A stretch of 64,000 nucleotides of DNA from Epinephelus fuscoguttatus (Eukaryota; Chordata; Actinopteri; Perciformes; Serranidae): assembly GCF_011397635.1 (NCBI RefSeq), contig NC_064770.1:31271098-31335097 (forward strand), written 5' to 3'. The translations under genes and the position numbers were made by a program. The stretch's first letter is position 1. Every line of letters begins with the position of its first letter. Below, one piece after another: positions 59,243-64,000 of the stretch. A model generated the notes under the pieces. The model was not told the origin of the DNA, made no database searches, and was given only the letters and a program-made list of their open reading frames with translations.

Positions 59243-60200
59243 GTGCCCCAGACTAAGAATCTTCCTAGTCAACCACTAGTCATCATTTAGGGCCAAGTCA
59301 ACTAGTCGTCTGCATGTTTATGATATTAATTCAATTATTAAATGATATATTTTGGGCGGGGCAACACAATGGTTTGAGTTGAAGGTGTAAGAAAGAATAG
59401 TATCAGTAACATTGTTAACACTGTGCTACATTACAGAGAAATACAAAACCGTACTAATGAACCTTCATTAATATAGGCCTATATTTTATCTACAAGTGCA
59501 CGTCACACACTGAGCGAGCCGCCTGTTAATGACGCTGTGGGCTAATGGGCATGTAGCTACTTCCATGTTTCAGATGATACGTCATGTTTGTAGTCGACCA
59601 ATGAAGATGAGTTTACATATCACCTTGGGTTCGTCCTTCACCTTCTCAAAATGATCCCACGCTTTGGATTTCCTGCCCGACATGTTATTAACTAGCCTGT
59701 GGAATAACCGCAGGTACCAGCCCTGGAAATTAGAGGCCGTACACACGCTGTGTCTTTACCTGCCTGGAAACGTGAGGTCGGGCACTGGGCGCTACTTTTG
59801 TGCCTTTTTTGTGCCAGTTTTCAAGAACACAGCAACAGGTTGTGTCTGAGGTTGCTAAGCAACCTTAACCTTAACAAGCACCGTAAAGCTCTGGGTAGCC
59901 CTGCACTAACATGATCATCTTTTCCGTATTTATCAGACTGAATATTTACAGAAGAAGGGAAAAATATCTGTCGGCTGTGACTGGTTTGTAACCTGACTCC
60001 TGTCTGTCTGCTGAGCGTGGCCACTTCCTGTGTCTGTCCTTTCAGATTAAATTCCCACATGGTTCAGTCATATAGGTTTTGATTTATTTTGACAAGGTAC
60101 AGCTCCTAATAGAGTTTCATGTTTTTCGTTTTTTTTACCAATAAAATTTTGATGACTTTCTGGTTGACCAATGTTTGGCTGACAGTTAGGGAGCAGCCTG
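59243..60200 (-). mobile_element. hAT-like element, copy 2, with BED-finger remnant
   Basis: Left end ggggtgccccagactaagaa with tagtcaacc; right end ggttgaccaatgtttggctg with gttagggagcagcctg; these are imperfect inverted repeats. The middle (59310-59860) is nearly identical to 49380-49915. A minus-strand ATG at 59683 begins MSGRKSKAWDHFEKVKDEPK, differing from copy 1 at D3 to G and V8 to A. It is cut after 33 codons. Confidence 0.75.
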
Positions 60201-61859
60201 AATAACAATAGCATTAACATGACAGTAACAATCACTTACCATCCTTGTTATATGGCGGCTGCGCTCATCCTCTTGTCCTCCTTCTTTGAGTTAGCTGCTA
60301 ACTGCTACCACCTACTTTAAACATCAAACATCAAACCACCAAACAAACATCTTCCCTTATGTCTGGAATATGATTTTGTAGGCCGAGGCATCTCTGTAGC
60401 ACCACTGTATTTTATTTATAGTGGTATATTGTGATGCGTTTTACCTTTCATCAAAAATTGTAGCTCCTTTGATTTGAATATTGGCCATATTGCCATTTTG
60501 ATAATATTTCGATTAATTGTGCAACCCTGCAAAAATATGACTAACAGCATGCTCTAAACTTTACCTGTTTCCATAATTACTCCAGTATTTAAGAATAAGA
60601 GCATGCCATTGTTCATTCAGTGTTATTGTTTCTCAGTGGGTTTAAATGAACACCATTGCCAAAGCTCATATCTTGATTCAAAACATCACTAGCTTGACAG
60701 GCCCGGCCGCCTCCCTGCTGTGCGGTTCATTCAAAATATCACAGTTTAAAATAATTTTGCAACTCCATGAGATTTAATGGGAACGAGAACAATATCACGA
60801 AGCTCTCGCTCCAGTCTGAGTGAAATATACACTGATGAATGATGAAAAGAAAGGACGTCAGTATTGTTGGAATCTGGAGAAACATTCTGCACCTTTTAAA
60901 GATAATAAGAGTTGAGGATCAATGTGTGGATTTATCTTTTCATATGAACAGAACCATTACAGATCAGTGGTTAAAGTCTCTGTGGGAAAGCACACGGCGT
61001 AACAGAAGCAAGTCTGGAAGTCGAGGCAGGACTCTGGTGCTTTATTCAGAGCGGAGCACACTGTAGGTGTAGATTTAGGTATTGATAGTTGGAAGGTGAT
61101 CAAGGATGTGGAAGGAAGTGAGTCAGCATGAAACACTGCTGTATAATCAAAACTGTATTTATTTTTAAAACGTGAAATTAGATAATAAGATGTGGGCTTT
61201 TTTCACAGCAGACATTTTGACTTCGTAGTCATAGTGGAAGAAGCACAGGTGTTACTAACGGTGGCTCTTTTCTGCTGGAGTGTGCCAGTAAGTCATGACA
61301 GTGGGACAGTGAGCCAGCGTGCACAATACCAGGAGCCTCAAACTGAAGCAGCTAAATGGAATCCAGCCATCATAAACACATTTATTACTGACATCTGTGC
61401 TGTTTCTACTGCGACACGTCAAAATGTCTGCTGTGAAAAAGGCCCGCTGTGTACATAAGTAGTTAAAGAGACATGTGAGTAAAAATTGCTCTGTCACAAA
61501 GCTCAAGATGAAACTGGAGGGTAAAGTTAGAGGTTAAGTTCGCTCATTTTGGATCAGCTTATCAAAAGAGATGCAGCGTTCACTTCCTGAAACAATAGAG
61601 CGTAAAGCAAGACATCTGATTTAGTGGCTTTTGCTGGTTTCATCTACTCAGCAAAGCCTGATGAAACTTATTTGACACCCCACACTAATAAACTTGGTCT
61701 CCTTTTCCTCTCACTCTTTTCCCTCCCTGCCCATCATCCTCCGTTCCCACAGCAGAGACAGATCCAGCCTCAGCTTTGTGGGCGTTGCCACAGGAAATGA
61801 CATAAGCTATCAGAAAAGCATATCTAGCTGACAAAAATGTTGTGCTTTGGGCTTTTGTG

Positions 61860-61885
61860 TTTTTTTTTTTTTTTTTTTTTTTTTA
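61860..61885. repeat. Poly-T run (26 bases)
   Basis: Uninterrupted T run inside PKC intron 2; no matching retroposon body was recognised next to it. Confidence 0.95.
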
Positions 61886-64000
61886 TCAATTTGCTTGAAG
61901 TCTATGTCTTTTCCACTTGTATTAACAGCCAACTAGATGTGTTCAAGGATTTTCACGTCTCCTAGCAACAGTGAAATATTCAGACGCGGCCGTCTACAGT
62001 ATATGCTGTAGGATGGACAAGGTGCTGTTCAGCACAGCAGTGGGTTCGCTGGTAATTGGCCCGTGTGTATATGTAACGGGTCAATAGTGTCCTTTAGAGG
62101 AAGCATCCGCCGCGCTGTGGGGACACTCTGGAGAGGAAGGGGTGAGGTTCTAGGTGTCCGGGTGTGCGTGCACTCTGATTCCAGGGCTGGAAGAGGGCAC
62201 TGGTAGATGGAAAGATGGATCTCACTGTGTGTGTTGTGAGTGTGTGTGCGTCTGTGTGAGTAACTTAGCACCTGTGGTTGCATTAGATTTTATTTTGTAC
62301 GTCACTTTGACAGATAGGGTTGTGAAAATTCTATCATTTTCTGTTATTACTTGTTGTTTTAACTTTAATTTTTTAATTTGAGTAAGACATTTAATAGCAT
62401 TTATTTTTCATTAAAACATTTTTATGTTTTAAATGTAAGTAATACACAAAACAGTCTTATAGATTATGCATTTAAGGGCATGGAGAGAAAACATGAACAC
62501 CTACTGTGCAAAGAAATTTCAGACACTTAGCCACTTTGACATTTTGCAATGGTATGTCATGAAATAGCCCACCAGTTTAATTGCTAAAACCAGTTAGACA
62601 TCATCATGCATGTGATATTTAAGAAAAGACAAGACAGTAGCTAAAACACATGCACACGCCGCCATCATTGTAAAAAAACAAATCAATAAATGGCGTGAAG
62701 TATTTGGTTAACGCGACGTCTGCTCAGCAACAGTTTGCACTCACCGTCCTCCATCAGGTGTGTGTTTGTGTTCGTGTGCATGTCCTGAGCTGCTCTCCGA
62801 CTCATTTGCCCGTCTGCAGGGTATCACTTCCCTTGAGCTCGGGGAGAAAGGGAATTCCTCTGCAAGGTCACACATACACATACACAAACATACACACTTG
62901 GAGTGAAGTGAGGTCAGTGCGAAGGTGTGCTTTGCCTTCTGGGTTTACATGCTTGTGTTTGACAGTCACATACAGGGAGGGTGTTTGTGTGTATTGTTGT
63001 GTATGAGGAGAGTTTAATAATGAAAGACAAGTTTTTATTATTTGTATTATTGTATTAATAATGTAAACAGAATGTGAGGGAGACAGTGTTTATGGCCTCT
63101 GTGTAAACATGTCCTTGGATGAAAGGTCAGATCATCAGTAAGACCTGGCAGGCTGTGTATGCTACAGCTCCTCTGTCTCCTGTGAGTTTATCAGTAGTAG
63201 AGACCTGAGCGGACAAATCAGAACCATTAGTGTCTCATATGGTGTTTATGGATTGTTTGTCACTTGAATCAGATCTTATATTCCACTGATAATTGTTGCA
63301 TCACATGGTTTGGAAGCTCTGACCCTTGACCTCCTCAGCTTTGGTTGCTTTAATTCGGTGATCCAAAAGAGGAAGATTATTTTAGCAACTGTTGCCTCGA
63401 TTTCACGTCCAAACACGAGCATTCAAATATAAAATCAATCAATGAACTGCAAAGCAAAGTGTTGATAGGTTCAGCAAAACTGAGCCTCATTAACAGCATT
63501 CAACACTGTGACTTTTGTTCCTCTTGGTGTTCATTCTGCCTCGTCATGGGTGTAAAAAGGAAGTTAGATTTGCCTGTGCTGCGTCAAGTAGGTATATTTT
63601 TAGCTGCTTTTCTAACACAGTAGAAAGGATGAACAAAATGAAAATGATTTTGTTCCCGCAGTTTAGTCTTGTGTACTTTAACAGCTTACTGCACATGACA
63701 TGCGACTGTTGTTAAGTCCTGTCATAAAGTCAAATGTATGAATTATGCAGTGTTTGGTGGAACAGGTCCTGCTCTCTTCCATTGTGTCAATACAATTAGC
63801 ATGCTGCAGAGGCGAGGGGGCCGGGCGCAGAGCTCGGCACCCCTAACAGCAGCCTTTAACAGGTGTCACAAAGCAGCAGGCTGTGACAGTACGTATGGAA
63901 GGATGCGGTTTAGAGAGGTTTAGAATGTAGGCTGTATTCGGAATATTTTCCCCGCTCTACCTTAGACACAAGAGAGTTTAGAGAGTACAGTATGTGATGC

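Larger units (their letters stand above)
58814..64000 (+). other. prkcb: PKC intron 2 (partial)
   Basis: Begins gtaggt and runs off the window. It contains a hAT-like element (59243-60200), a 26-base T run (61860-61885) and GT-rich patches (62225-62265, 62758-62790), and no further exon was recognised. Confidence 0.75.

Overview
This is a 64-kb piece of a ray-finned fish genome, most likely a percomorph teleost. The evidence is intron-containing vertebrate genes, abundant (GT)n/(GA)n microsatellites, and a dense layer of fish-type mobile elements: TTAA-flanked and PIF/Harbinger-like MITEs, hAT-like elements, tRNA-headed SINEs, non-LTR fragments and a Tc1-like relic. No tRNA, rRNA or CRISPR feature was found.

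Two protein-coding genes can be supported, arranged divergently about 43 kb apart. On the minus strand, socs1 (about 12955 to 10050) has a non-coding first exon, one intron and a single coding exon for 235 residues: poly-Ser tail, KIR, SH2 and SOCS box. Its promoter shows a TATA box with a perfect GAS, a perfect ISRE and a weaker IRF-like site about 70-130 bp upstream, as expected for a JAK/STAT feedback inhibitor. The leader carries two upstream ORFs, one of which overlaps the start codon. A 260-codon ORF begins at an ATGA overlap with the socs1 stop codon and fills nearly all of the 3' region up to the poly(A) signal; this is the most unusual thing in the window.

On the plus strand, the first two coding exons of a conventional protein kinase C (prkcb-like) lie at 56925-57103 and 58782-58813; the rest of the gene is beyond the right edge. 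In human the orthologues of socs1 and prkcb are both on 16p, which is why beta is preferred over alpha.

Layout. 1-10.0 kb: repeats and a weak candidate 3'-terminal exon (2.5-2.9 kb). 10.0-13.2 kb: socs1 and promoter. 13.6-14.9 kb: an element filled by a 21-bp minisatellite. 15-56 kb: gene desert with MITEs, foldback elements, nested insertions (retroposon in Harbinger-like element near 5 kb, LINE in MITE at 31 kb, SINE in Harbinger-like element at 40-41 kb), a Tc1/LINE chimera at 52-53 kb and a near-perfect palindrome with a hammerhead-like core at 55.7 kb. 56.6-64 kb: PKC promoter, exons 1-2 and introns, with a second copy of a BED-finger hAT-like element whose sister lies at 49 kb.

All identifications come from reading the sequence and from memory of the families; no database search was run.
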